A stretch of DNA of 19,883 nt from Chitinivibrio sp051745065 (lineage in GTDB: Bacteria > Fibrobacterota > Chitinivibrionia > Chitinivibrionales > Chitinivibrionaceae), in assembly GCA_051745065.1 (NCBI GenBank), contig JBNJDQ010000029.1, positions 1 to 19,883 of the forward strand, in the 5' to 3' direction. Below are positions 1-7,494 of this stretch, piece after piece. A model generated the notes under the pieces. That model worked only from the letters and a program-made list of their open reading frames with translations, was not told the origin of the DNA and searched no databases. The position numbers and the translations under genes were made by a program. Positions within the stretch are counted from its first letter, which is position 1; each line of letters starts with the position of its first letter.

Positions 1-158
1 CGCAATCAGTTTCCTGTGATACGCAATCAGTTTCCTGTGATACGCAATCAGTTTCCCGTGATACGCAATCAGTTTCCCGTGATACGCAATGAGTTTCCCG
101 TGATACGCAATCAGTTTCCCGTGACGCCCAATCAGCTCTCAGTGACCCGCAGTCAGGT
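1..158. repeat. 21-bp direct tandem repeat array, cut by the window edge
   Basis: Six near-perfect 21-bp units start at 1, 22, 43, 64, 85 and 106. Each begins CGCAATCAGTTTCC and ends GTGATA. A diverged seventh unit lies at 127-147 and an eighth fragment at 148-158. Units 1-2 carry T where units 3-6 carry C (CCTGTG versus CCCGTG), and unit 5 has one further change, so the array was built by duplication and degrades to the right. The period equals two helical turns. No unit gives a start codon leading to a convincing ORF. Repeats of about 20 bp, decaying towards the tip, are typical of IS21-family ends, so this may be the end of an element lying to the left. That is an inference, because no istA/istB is in view. 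Positions 159-338, to the right, hold nothing recognisable. Confidence 0.9.
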
Positions 159-338
159 GTAGAAAGATACCCCTGAAAAACCCGGGCCCCGGAAGGATAA
201 AAAAGAGAAACACGGGAATTCTGAAATGATGCTGGTAGTTTGATAAACACTCCCGGAGATGATGTGAATAGCTCCTGTCTTAAATATAGTGAATGGTCTG
301 TTTTCGGGGGGAGAGGTGTGTGGATTTTTTCTACCAAA

Positions 339-650
339 GGCGGACACGAGGCCCGCCACTACAGGCTGTGGGCAAACCCGCGACCGGACCGTAGAGGTGG
401 GGCTTGTCTCCACCCACAGGATTTTCAACAATATCTGATACGGGGTCCATGGCCCAGGCGGACACGAGGCCCGCCACTACAGGCTGTGGGCAAACCCGCG
501 ACCGGACCGTAGGGGTGGGGCTTGTCTCCACCCACAGGATTTTCAACAATATCTGATACGGGGTCCATGGCCCAGGCGGACACGAGGCCCGCCACTACAG
601 GCTGTGGGCAAACCCGCGACCGGACCGTAGGGGTGGGGCTTGTCTCCACC
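339..650. repeat. Tandem 118-bp BIME-like array of paired inverted REP hairpins
   Basis: A 118-bp unit starts at 339, 457 and 575. The third copy is cut at 650, after 76 bp. Copies are almost identical; one visible change is GTAGAGG in copy 1 against GTAGGGG in copies 2 and 3. Each unit holds a hairpin GGCGG-9 nt-CCGCC near its start (339-357 in copy 1). A second hairpin GGTGG-9 nt-CCACC follows about 57 bp later (396-414 in copy 1). The second is the reverse complement of the first with about six differences in 23 bases. Two of these are compensatory across the stem. This is the architecture of a bacterial interspersed mosaic element, and it sits 30 bp from a RAYT gene. Confidence 0.85.
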
Positions 651-680
651 TTTTTTACGAAACATCAGAACAGTATTATT

Positions 681-1301
681 TCAACACAGGGATTGCCAAT
701 CACCATTATACAGGTTCCGTTCTTCCCGAACCTCATCACGGGCATCACCGAATCGATCCATCTCCCACGATCGGGGATTATTTACAATATATTCGCGGAT
801 CAAATCATATTCACGTTCATTACGGATGATGTGATCCCAATAATCCCGCTGCCACAACCGTCTGTCAAAGGGCGACAATAATTGGAGAGAAACTCCCCGG
901 GCATACCGATTCGTTGTTATGGATTTAAATGCGCATATTATATCACCAATACCCCCATGCACAGGGTATGCCTTAATCGGTTGGCTGATAGTACGGAAAC
1001 CGGCTGAATTCGGGCGGACACGAGGCCGCGCCCCTACAGAGTCTGTCCCACGCAACTCAATAATACCGTGAACGTGATTCGGCATCACGATCCAGGCATC
1101 CAGACTTATTCCGGAAAATCGGACTGGTAAACGACTCCATTCCTCATACACCATTTTTCCCGCATCATTCAATACCATTTCGTCATCGACAATATCACCG
1201 AAGCGGTTCTCACGATTTCGGCATACAATTGTTATGTAATAGGCTCCATTGCGTGAATAATCATATCCCCTGAGGCGATGTGCTTTTCGGTAATGAAACA
1301 T
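681..1301 (-). CDS. REP-associated tyrosine transposase (RAYT, IS200-like Y1 family)
   Basis: The 206-residue protein belongs to the single-strand DNA Y1 transposase family (Transposase_IS200-like), which nicks and rejoins DNA through a 5'-phosphotyrosine. The HUH motif appears as MPNHVHGI, with H76 and H78. The conserved LWQRDYWDHIIRNE block lies at 149-162. The YIVNNP segment supplies the likely catalytic tyrosine Y171. Length is normal for a RAYT. The start is fixed by an in-frame TAA 12 bases upstream of the ATG, and the ribosome site is weak (GGGA). Residues 88-97 (SVGARPRVRP) are encoded by a copy of the same REP-like repeat that surrounds the gene, inserted in frame between the HUH and Tyr regions. 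Hairpin repeats on both sides are its probable substrates. It may be domesticated rather than mobile, as RAYTs usually are. Confidence 0.9.
   Translation of the reverse strand: MFHYRKAHRLRGYDYSRNGAYYITIVCRNRENRFGDIVDDEMVLNDAGKMVYEEWSRLPVRFSGISLDAWIVMPNHVHGIIELRGTDSVGARPRVRPNSAGFRTISQPIKAYPVHGGIGDIICAFKSITTNRYARGVSLQLLSPFDRRLWQRDYWDHIIRNEREYDLIREYIVNNPRSWEMDRFGDARDEVREERNLYNGDWQSLC
1012..1040. repeat. REP-like repeat embedded inside the RAYT coding frame
   Basis: GGGCGGACACGAGGCCGCGC followed by CCCTACAGA matches the first hairpin of the 118-bp unit, including the CTACAG that follows it. The stem is imperfect here (GGGCG/CGCCC with a 12-nt loop). It lies within the transposase gene without breaking the frame and adds a Pro/Arg-rich linker at residues 88-97. 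Confidence 0.75.
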
Positions 1302-1302
1302 A

Positions 1303-1356
1303 TCATCCCGTTACGGTAAGACCCAGCAGAAATGCCGCAAAATACCGTTTTTTCAT
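1303..1356 (-). pseudogene. Possible truncated lipoprotein gene: signal peptide ending at the lipobox
   Basis: An ATG at 1356 is preceded by AGGGAG with 8-nt spacing. It encodes MKKRYFAAFLLGLTVTG and then a TGA stop. The peptide has a positive N-terminus, a hydrophobic core and V-T-G, and the stop falls exactly where a lipobox cysteine codon would be (TGA in place of TGC or TGT). The RAYT ATG lies one base beyond that stop. This looks like the 5' end of a lipoprotein gene interrupted at the transposase boundary, but no continuation was recognised to the left. It could equally be a chance short ORF. Confidence 0.3.
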
Positions 1357-1513
1357 TCCTGATTCTCCCTTCGTAATCGGATACTCCCCTGTGTATGAAC
1401 AGGTCTGCTCATCAAAATATAAATCAGGACACGGAACAAACTCCCGTACAGAAATATTTCGTGCGGACATTTCCACGCCCCAGGATCGTTTGTTTTTTGA
1501 GAATACTCCCAAA

Positions 1514-1532
1514 GGCGGACACGAGGGCCGCC
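1514..1532. repeat. Solitary REP-like hairpin
   Basis: GGCGGACACGAGGGCCGCC forms GGCGG-9 nt-CCGCC, the same hairpin as the first arm of the 118-bp unit. The preceding CAAA also matches the first copy at 335-338. It lies about 210 bp upstream of the RAYT start, in a stretch (1302-1871) that holds no intact gene. Confidence 0.7.
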
Positions 1533-1653
1533 CCGGCCATGCTTTTCTTGTAGAAGCGTCCCTATTACTTTTGTAGATACGGGATTTTTACAACAACCGT
1601 CCACCCCTCTTAAGAGAAGAGATGAAATGCAATAATTGTAGATAGGGAAAAAC

Positions 1654-1858
1654 ATGAGTGCACATTTTGAATATTTCGGGTTACGCCTTGTGAGTCCTGA
1701 TTTTGATACAGTTCTGACAGACACATTGATGGAACCGACTCATTTGCGAAAGCTCAAACTACGTGGCACACCGCCCGGCAGAGGTATTCGAAAGAATATC
1801 CGCCATCATCAGCACCGTAACCGCACCCATACCCCCAAAAATCACCACGCCCCCATGA
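1654..1858 (+). pseudogene. Gene remnant, possibly the N-terminus of a Fic-like protein
   Basis: An ATG with AGGG six bases upstream opens a frame whose first 40 or so residues look protein-like (MSAHFEYFGLRLVSPDF, then TLMEPTHLRKLKLRGTPP). The frame then turns into low-quality His/Arg-rich sequence and runs into the end of nadC. Shifting frame after the TPP codons gives AEVFERISAIIST and a stop at 1856-1858, which suggests a frameshift. The pattern of an FD..L(T)D....LR...L.G.TPP start followed by an F..I helix vaguely recalls some Fic-family N-termini. I cannot confirm this from the sequence alone. It is either a decayed fragment or a chance ORF. Confidence 0.25.
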
Positions 1859-1867
1859 ACGGGGGCG
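1848..1867 (-). terminator. Hairpin terminator downstream of nadC
   Basis: CGCCCCC and GGGGGCG form a perfect 7-bp GC stem around a 6-nt loop, 4 bases past the nadC stop. On the minus strand a short T-run (ATTTTT) follows about six bases after the stem. The U-tract is displaced, so efficiency is uncertain. Confidence 0.5.
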
Positions 1868-1871
1868 ATGC

Positions 1872-2729
1872 TTAGAGAATCAGCAGATGAATATCCAGGG
1901 CCTGAACGCTGTGAGTCAAAGCCCCGCTGGAGATATAATCCACCCCCGTGCGGGAGATCTCCGGCACGCGTTCAAGGGTTACATTTCCACTGGCTTCCAG
2001 TTCAATATCCGGCGCAACAAGACTGCGCATATCCGCAGCTTTCTGCATCTCCTCACAGGACATATTGTCCAGCATGATCCGGTCCGGGGCAGTCTCCAGA
2101 ACAGCCTTGAAATGTGCAAAGGATTCCACTTCCACCTCTGTTTTGCGCTCAAGGCCCTGTTCCCGCAACCATGTACGGGCCCGCAGCACGGCTGTATCCG
2201 GGCCGCCGGCGGCTTTCACATGAGTGTCTTTGATCATCACCATATCGTACAGGCCGAAGCGGTGATTCACACCCCCGCCATGGGCCACGGCCTCTTTCTC
2301 CAGCAGACGCAGGGTGGGCGTTGTCTTGCGCGTATCCAGAATCTGCGCGCCTCCGGCACGGGCCGCATCGGCCATGGCCCGTGCCGCCGTGGCAATACCC
2401 GAAAGATGCTGCAGAAAATTGAGTATCACCCGCTCCGCCGACAGCAGAGGAATGATGGCCCCCTGAATGTAGCAGATTACATCCCCCGCCTCCAGAGAAT
2501 CTCCGTCTTCGGCAATGAGGTCCAGCTCCAGGGTGGAATCATAGCGGGCGAGGATCGGTGCAATCAGGGATATCCCCGACACCACGCCGCGCTCCTTACA
2601 GCGAATGCAGGCACGGGCCGAATCTTTGGCATCAAAGACCGCCCGGGAGGTAATATCACCGTTTTCGCCAAGATCCTCCGCGGCGGCACGGGCAATCAGA
2701 TCATCTATTATTTCAGCTCTTGTTTTCAT
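1872..2729 (-). CDS. nadC: Nicotinate-nucleotide pyrophosphorylase (quinolinate phosphoribosyltransferase)
   Basis: NadC converts quinolinate and PRPP to nicotinate mononucleotide, CO2 and pyrophosphate in de novo NAD synthesis in the cytosol. The 285-residue protein has full family length. It shows ERVILNFLQHLSGIAT at 99-114, DTRKTTPTLR then EKEAVAHGGG at 132-153, HRFGLYDMVMIKDTH at 156-170, EVEVES at 198-203, IMLDNM at 218-223, EASGNV at 245-250 and SSGALTHS at 267-274. These cover the substrate and phosphate sites. The ATG at 2729 has GGAG ten bases upstream; a TTG two codons earlier is possible but less likely. The gene overlaps the end of the dehydratase-like gene by about 17 bases, so it is probably translationally coupled as the last gene of that operon. 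No nadA or nadB is in the window. Confidence 0.96.
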   Translation of the reverse strand: MKTRAEIIDDLIARAAAEDLGENGDITSRAVFDAKDSARACIRCKERGVVSGISLIAPILARYDSTLELDLIAEDGDSLEAGDVICYIQGAIIPLLSAERVILNFLQHLSGIATAARAMADAARAGGAQILDTRKTTPTLRLLEKEAVAHGGGVNHRFGLYDMVMIKDTHVKAAGGPDTAVLRARTWLREQGLERKTEVEVESFAHFKAVLETAPDRIMLDNMSCEEMQKAADMRSLVAPDIELEASGNVTLERVPEISRTGVDYISSGALTHSVQALDIHLLIL

Positions 2730-4098
2730 CTTCAAGACGCTCCTTCATTTTCTGGCGTGCCTTGTAAATCAGCATGGACACGCGGTTGAGAATATTAATG
2801 CGGTTATCCCCGCTTGTTTCGATGGAGAGAAAGTTCAGCTGCGGATACAGGGACATAATCTTGGACTGAACGCCGTCGGACACTCCCGAGGAAGGCATGC
2901 ATCCAAAGGGTTTGACCGAAATAAAACCGTCCACTTTATCGTGGTAATGAATGGCTTCACCAATCTCCAGATTGCCCTCTCCCCCAAAGATCAGGGTGTG
3001 GTAATAGTCATGGCCCAGGCCTGCCAGATAATCGATATGGTGAATCTCCCCTTCACCGCCGAACTGCTGCGGACGAAAGAGGCGGCGAAAGAGGCGAAAG
3101 AGCCAGAAAACCAGGCCCGAACTCATCTGCTGACGGATAGCGTAGGTTCGCCAGTACCGCCGCTCACGCCGGGACCGGGCAAACTTCACCTTCTGCTTTG
3201 CCTCCTGTACCCGGCGCCAGCCTTCATACACGCCGCGCTGAGAGAAGATCCCCGGAAGAACCTGTGCCCCTTCATCCATGACAAAGCGGCGCAGATTATA
3301 GTTGCCCTCGTTATGGGCCATATTTGCAAAGACCTCCCCCGTAATAAAAATCCGTGGCAGGGAGATATCTTTGCGACTCACCCGGGAAAGGATTTTCCCC
3401 ACCCGACGCACGGCGAGGGGCAGCTTAATCAGATACATCCGGCTTTTAAAAGCCGTGAGAAGAATCTCCTCACAGCGGCTGATCTCCGCCATGGCAGCGT
3501 CTTTATCTTCGGCATAGGGCCGCAAAGCGCACTCGGCAATATGCATGAGATCGGCAAGAATAAAGGAGAGCACAAAGTTGATCTTAAAGGAGACATCAAA
3601 CTGAAAGGCCGACTCCTTCGGCATGGGGGGATCCTGAATAATATCGGAATTGAAGATCAGGAGACGAAAATTGCGATACCCCGCCGCATTCACCGCCTTG
3701 AGATACTCCTGCGGGTACATGCCGTACCGGCAGGGGCCGCACTGGCCACCACCGCTGAGAAAGATATAGCGTTCGGAGATTTCATCTTTGCTCAGGCCCG
3801 TCTCTTCGCGGATATCCTCCAGGCCGCGGATAATCGCCCCGGACGTAAAGTACATGGGGTTGCACTGCATACGGGTTCCCCATTTGCGCCCCAGCTGCAG
3901 ATCCCGCGGAATATGATCGCCCAGGTCACGGTAGTTATAGCCGGCGCGTTCAAAATAGGCCCGCAGAAAATAGGACTTGCGCCGCTCGATCATATTGTAG
4001 AGAATAGTCACTTTTTTTGTATCGCGCTTATGCCACAGGGGATTGCGCAGGCCGCGCCACTGCTCGTTCATGGTCATCTTCGGTTGTTTCACCCTCAT
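2713..4098 (-). CDS. 2-hydroxyacyl-CoA dehydratase D-component-like (HgdB/BcrC-type) protein
   Basis: The 461-residue protein resembles the D-component family of 2-hydroxyglutaryl-CoA dehydratase and benzoyl-CoA reductase. Those bind Fe-S clusters and receive electrons from an ATP-driven activase. Visible features are C79 (MQCNP), GGGQCGPCRYG with C120 and C123, ITGE at 252-255, and KPFGCMPSS with C400 near the end, followed by a helix. No partner second subunit is present, so a classical two-subunit dehydratase is unlikely. A single-subunit reductase, such as the double-cubane cluster proteins, is an alternative. The start overlaps the stop of the upstream activase by four bases (ATGA), which implies translational coupling and a stoichiometric pair. 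In many relatives these two parts are fused in one polypeptide of roughly 1400 residues or more. The substrate is unknown. Confidence 0.8.
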   Translation of the reverse strand: MRVKQPKMTMNEQWRGLRNPLWHKRDTKKVTILYNMIERRKSYFLRAYFERAGYNYRDLGDHIPRDLQLGRKWGTRMQCNPMYFTSGAIIRGLEDIREETGLSKDEISERYIFLSGGGQCGPCRYGMYPQEYLKAVNAAGYRNFRLLIFNSDIIQDPPMPKESAFQFDVSFKINFVLSFILADLMHIAECALRPYAEDKDAAMAEISRCEEILLTAFKSRMYLIKLPLAVRRVGKILSRVSRKDISLPRIFITGEVFANMAHNEGNYNLRRFVMDEGAQVLPGIFSQRGVYEGWRRVQEAKQKVKFARSRRERRYWRTYAIRQQMSSGLVFWLFRLFRRLFRPQQFGGEGEIHHIDYLAGLGHDYYHTLIFGGEGNLEIGEAIHYHDKVDGFISVKPFGCMPSSGVSDGVQSKIMSLYPQLNFLSIETSGDNRINILNRVSMLIYKARQKMKERLEDENKS

Positions 4099-7000
4099 AG
4101 GCGGGATACCTCTTTCTTCAGCCAGCGCTCATAACGTTTCAGGAAATAATCAATTGTATCAATACGGATTTTGAAGGATGCCCCGGGGCGGTTCTGATCA
4201 ATATCATGAAAGGTAAAATGGGGCGTTCCGGATACATCGAGAAGTTCATCGATGTAGGAGTAGGTCGGCGCATCGTGGCCGCATTTGAAACTGCTCAGAT
4301 CGATTACCGCAAGATTGGGGTGCCGGGCGGCCACCATGGCCGCCCATACCTTATGATTGGTGTTGCGGTTAAAACTGCGTTCCCAGATGGAGCGGACCGT
4401 ACTGCCTTCCTTTCCGTCCGCAAAAAGCGGATCAAGAAACTCCCGATCCGTAGGAAGGGATTCAATGGTGAAGACGGGATAGCCCCGTTTTTGAAATTCA
4501 TCGGGAATACCGTGATTGATGCCCGGATCATTATGATAGGGGTGACCGATCACCAAAAGCCCCACCCGATCTTCATCGATAAGCGTATTCATAGCCGCGG
4601 CAAAGCCGTCGCGCAGATCCTGCAGATACGCCTGCTGTGCCTGCTCTCCCGCTTTCACCGCCCAGGCATTTTCATCTTCCGTAATCCCGAGGGTTTCATG
4701 AAAGTACTCATAGAGAGCTCCTTCAATCTCCACAGGGCGGTCCATGTTGATAACCGGATCCCAATAGGCCACATTCTTTTCGCGGAAATAATCCCGCTCC
4801 CGGGTAAAGACCGCCTCCACCACTTCGGGAGTTCCCATCTGGATAGCACAGGCCGTATTGCCAAGCACCCCTTCAAGGGGACTTTCAAGATGAGTCAGAA
4901 TGGGAAAGAGAATTGCATCCAGACGCTCCCGCTGCAGCAGATTATAGATATGAGCGGGGGCCGCCTTTGCCGGAAAGCAGGGATCGATGGCCCCCAGTTT
5001 GTTTCCCGCATGCCAGAGCCGGTCTGTGGTGTATCCGCTGTACACCACTCGCCCCACGCCAAGAGAACGCAGATAAGTTGAAAAGAAGGGGGTATAATAA
5101 TACATGTTCAGAAGCCGGGGAATGCCCACGACCAGATTTTTGCGCCGGGAATTATCGGAAAAGCGAAAGGGGGCATGGTGATCCTTCAGGCGGTGCAGAG
5201 CGTCCCATTCGTAGAAACTGCTGCGGTCCACGGGCTTATTTGCCGGCGGGGGCGACGGCAGCGGGTATTCGGCAAAGACTGTCCGGGCCGCCCGATCCAC
5301 CAGATTGGCAGCCTGCGAGCGTTTACGGGAAGCATCGCTTGAATATTCCATCCCTCCCCGTTCGCAGAGATTACCCGAGATAAAGCGCACCTGTCTGCCC
5401 CCCGCATCGATGTCGATAAAGGTACGCCGGCAGCGGTTTGCACATAGTTTACAGATTGTTGAATAATCATTGGTGCTGGTATAGGTGACATTCTGTGCCG
5501 CCTGCAGGCCAATAAAGGAACTGCGGTGGGACTCCTGCTGCTGTCGGTTCTCCAATACCTCCAGGGCGGCACCGATGGCCCCGCCGATATCCGCGTAGGG
5601 ATGGAGAAACACCTCACTGCCGGGGACAGCGGAGGTAATATAATCCACCTGTGCCTTCAGGGCGGCCTTGTTCTTCTGAGTACCCCCCTGCAGCACAAAA
5701 CGACGGCCGAACTTTGCCAGATTCGGTTCCTGCACAACATGATTCCAGATATTGAGGGGCAGCACATGGGCAAGGCCGGCCATCATCTCCTCTTTGCTCC
5801 AGCCGGCCTGCTGAAAATTCACCTTGTCCTGCTCAAGAAAGACTGCACAGCCGTAATTGAACTCCGGCGCCCGGCGGGCGGCAAAGGCATAGTCAGCATA
5901 CTGCTCCACGGGGATATCAAACTGTTCCGCCATGCCCTGCAGGAAATACCCGTTGCCCGCGGAACACTGAGTATTCAGCTTGAAATCCACAACCCGGCCG
6001 TGTTTCATAAAGAGCACCTTGATATCCTGCCCGCCCACATCACAGATAACATCAATATCACCGAATTCCCGGTTTGCGGATTTCATATGGGCCACGGTCT
6101 CCACAACACTGCTGTCAAAGGAGAAAGCCCGGTGAATAATTTCTGCCGCATACCCGGTTACGCCGGCGCCGAGAATATTCACGGAGCGGGAGTTCTCCTG
6201 CATCCATGAATCCAGCCGCTGCAGAAGCAGACGGACATCGTCAATGGGATTGCCCGAAGACAGCAGATAATCACGATAACAGGGCGTACCACTTTCGGTT
6301 TCCAGAAGAACCATTTTGGTACTGGTGGACCCGCCGTCCATACCGATCACCACGGAGACCGGATCATTGTGTGAATCTTCAGGGAAGAGCGTCTCTTTCA
6401 GGGTGTACTCCCGACAAAAGGCATCAGCTTCCTCCTGCGAATCCACCAGGCCCTTCAGACCGCCGGCCGGCCCGGCCTGCTCCAGATCCGCTGCTTTGCG
6501 CTGTACCGCCCGGGAATCAAGAGGGGTCGGTTCATTCACACCGATTCGTCCGCGGTTAAAAAGCACCGCACCGAGGGCGGCGAAATATTCTGCATCCCCG
6601 GGAACGGTAATGGCCCTTTCGAGATCATTCACTGTGGGGGTGTAGCCCTGCAGCTCCCAGGTCTTTTTGATATTCTTTCGCCAGACATCCTGCAAAACAC
6701 GAATAAAACGGTTCGGCCCTCCCAGAAGCAGAACGCGATCACGCAGGATATTTCCGCGAACGAGGACCTCAAGATTCTGATTAACGATGGCATTACAGAG
6801 TGAATAAAAGATCTCCTGCTTATCAACCCCCGCCTTGAGCAGGCCGACCACATCGGTTTCGGCAAAAACACCGCATTTGGCCGATATCTTATGAGGGGTA
6901 ATATCCATGCCGGCCATATCATCAATTTCTGCATGGCTGAGCCCGACCTTGCGCAGAATCTTGTCGATGGTTGAGCCCGTACCGCCGGCGCATTTGTCGT

Positions 7001-7388
7001 TCATAAAGGAGAGCGTACTGCGGCGGCGGCCGCTGCCCCGCCAGATGATCACCTTTGCATCCTGTCCGCCAAGTTCCACAACGGATCCGGTTTCCGGGTA
7101 AAAGGTTTCCACGGCAAGGGTGACGGCATTCACTTCCTGAATAAAATCAGCGGAAATACAGCCGGCAACAGAGCGGGCGCCGCTGCCCGTTACGGCCCGG
7201 TAAAAGGGGCGGTCCGGAAAGAGTTGGGCCACCTCCCGCACCAGCTCCTGCAGACAATGCGCCTGGTGGCCGTTATGGCGCAGATATTTCTTCCAGAGAA
7301 TCGTATTGTCCCTGTCGAGTACGACCCCTTTCACCGTGGTGGATCCAATATCCAGCCCCAGTTCCAGGGAAGTCTGTGTTCTGTCCAT
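4095..7388 (-). CDS. Double-ASKHA acyl-CoA dehydratase activase with DUF2229-like domain
   Basis: The 1097-residue protein is of the BcrAD/BadFG/HgdC type, ATPases that push electrons to a very low potential through a [4Fe-4S] cluster. The first ASKHA domain (about 8-280) opens with LDIGSTTVKG. It has VVELGGQDAK and the two cluster-ligand motifs NDKCAGGTG (C133) and AKCGVFAETD (C172). A second copy (about 345-615) repeats GMDGGSTSTK, DVGGQDIK, TQCSAGNG (C475) and YGCAVFLEQD (C514). A cysteine cluster follows at CKLCANRC (646-653), then a DUF2229-like region from about 720 with GIPRLLNMYYYTPFF and CFPAKAAPAH. The ATG is clear, with GGAG upstream. A promoter candidate lies 45-73 bases before it. 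It begins the operon with the D-component-like gene and nadC. The duplicated ATPase in one chain could act as an internal dimer. Confidence 0.88.
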   Translation of the reverse strand: MDRTQTSLELGLDIGSTTVKGVVLDRDNTILWKKYLRHNGHQAHCLQELVREVAQLFPDRPFYRAVTGSGARSVAGCISADFIQEVNAVTLAVETFYPETGSVVELGGQDAKVIIWRGSGRRRSTLSFMNDKCAGGTGSTIDKILRKVGLSHAEIDDMAGMDITPHKISAKCGVFAETDVVGLLKAGVDKQEIFYSLCNAIVNQNLEVLVRGNILRDRVLLLGGPNRFIRVLQDVWRKNIKKTWELQGYTPTVNDLERAITVPGDAEYFAALGAVLFNRGRIGVNEPTPLDSRAVQRKAADLEQAGPAGGLKGLVDSQEEADAFCREYTLKETLFPEDSHNDPVSVVIGMDGGSTSTKMVLLETESGTPCYRDYLLSSGNPIDDVRLLLQRLDSWMQENSRSVNILGAGVTGYAAEIIHRAFSFDSSVVETVAHMKSANREFGDIDVICDVGGQDIKVLFMKHGRVVDFKLNTQCSAGNGYFLQGMAEQFDIPVEQYADYAFAARRAPEFNYGCAVFLEQDKVNFQQAGWSKEEMMAGLAHVLPLNIWNHVVQEPNLAKFGRRFVLQGGTQKNKAALKAQVDYITSAVPGSEVFLHPYADIGGAIGAALEVLENRQQQESHRSSFIGLQAAQNVTYTSTNDYSTICKLCANRCRRTFIDIDAGGRQVRFISGNLCERGGMEYSSDASRKRSQAANLVDRAARTVFAEYPLPSPPPANKPVDRSSFYEWDALHRLKDHHAPFRFSDNSRRKNLVVGIPRLLNMYYYTPFFSTYLRSLGVGRVVYSGYTTDRLWHAGNKLGAIDPCFPAKAAPAHIYNLLQRERLDAILFPILTHLESPLEGVLGNTACAIQMGTPEVVEAVFTRERDYFREKNVAYWDPVINMDRPVEIEGALYEYFHETLGITEDENAWAVKAGEQAQQAYLQDLRDGFAAAMNTLIDEDRVGLLVIGHPYHNDPGINHGIPDEFQKRGYPVFTIESLPTDREFLDPLFADGKEGSTVRSIWERSFNRNTNHKVWAAMVAARHPNLAVIDLSSFKCGHDAPTYSYIDELLDVSGTPHFTFHDIDQNRPGASFKIRIDTIDYFLKRYERWLKKEVSRL

Positions 7389-7432
7389 TCGTTCTCCAGC
7401 TGTAAGAAGTCCCGTTACTACAGAAACCTGAT

Positions 7433-7461
7433 AAAATACGTGGAGGAGTACGAAAAATCAA
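7433..7461 (-). promoter_or_regulatory. Candidate sigma70 promoter for the activase-nadC operon
   Basis: On the minus strand TTGATT (7456-7461) and TATTTT (7433-7438) are separated by exactly 17 bases, about 45 bases upstream of the activase ATG. It is of the same form as the promoter candidate before map. It was called by motif only. Confidence 0.45.
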
Positions 7462-7494
7462 AGACAAACCTGATACGGCAGGCAACATCTGCTC

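Noticed and set aside
1..158. CRISPR array
   Set aside because: The repeats are directly adjacent with no unique spacers, and no cas gene is present.
240..650. Several ORFs inside the 118-bp repeats
   Set aside because: They merely read through repeated REP sequence and show the same repeated peptide; nothing resembles a protein.
1760..1849. Short minus-strand reading with a hydrophobic stretch after the nadC terminator
   Set aside because: It starts from GTG inside the terminator region, has no ribosome site and is only about 29 residues long.
1887..2789. Long plus-strand ORF across nadC
   Set aside because: Antisense to an unmistakable nadC; composition is a reverse-frame artefact.
2605..4134. 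Long plus-strand ORF opposite the D-component-like gene and start of nadC
   Set aside because: It is a shadow frame of strongly supported minus-strand genes, with no family motif or ribosome site.
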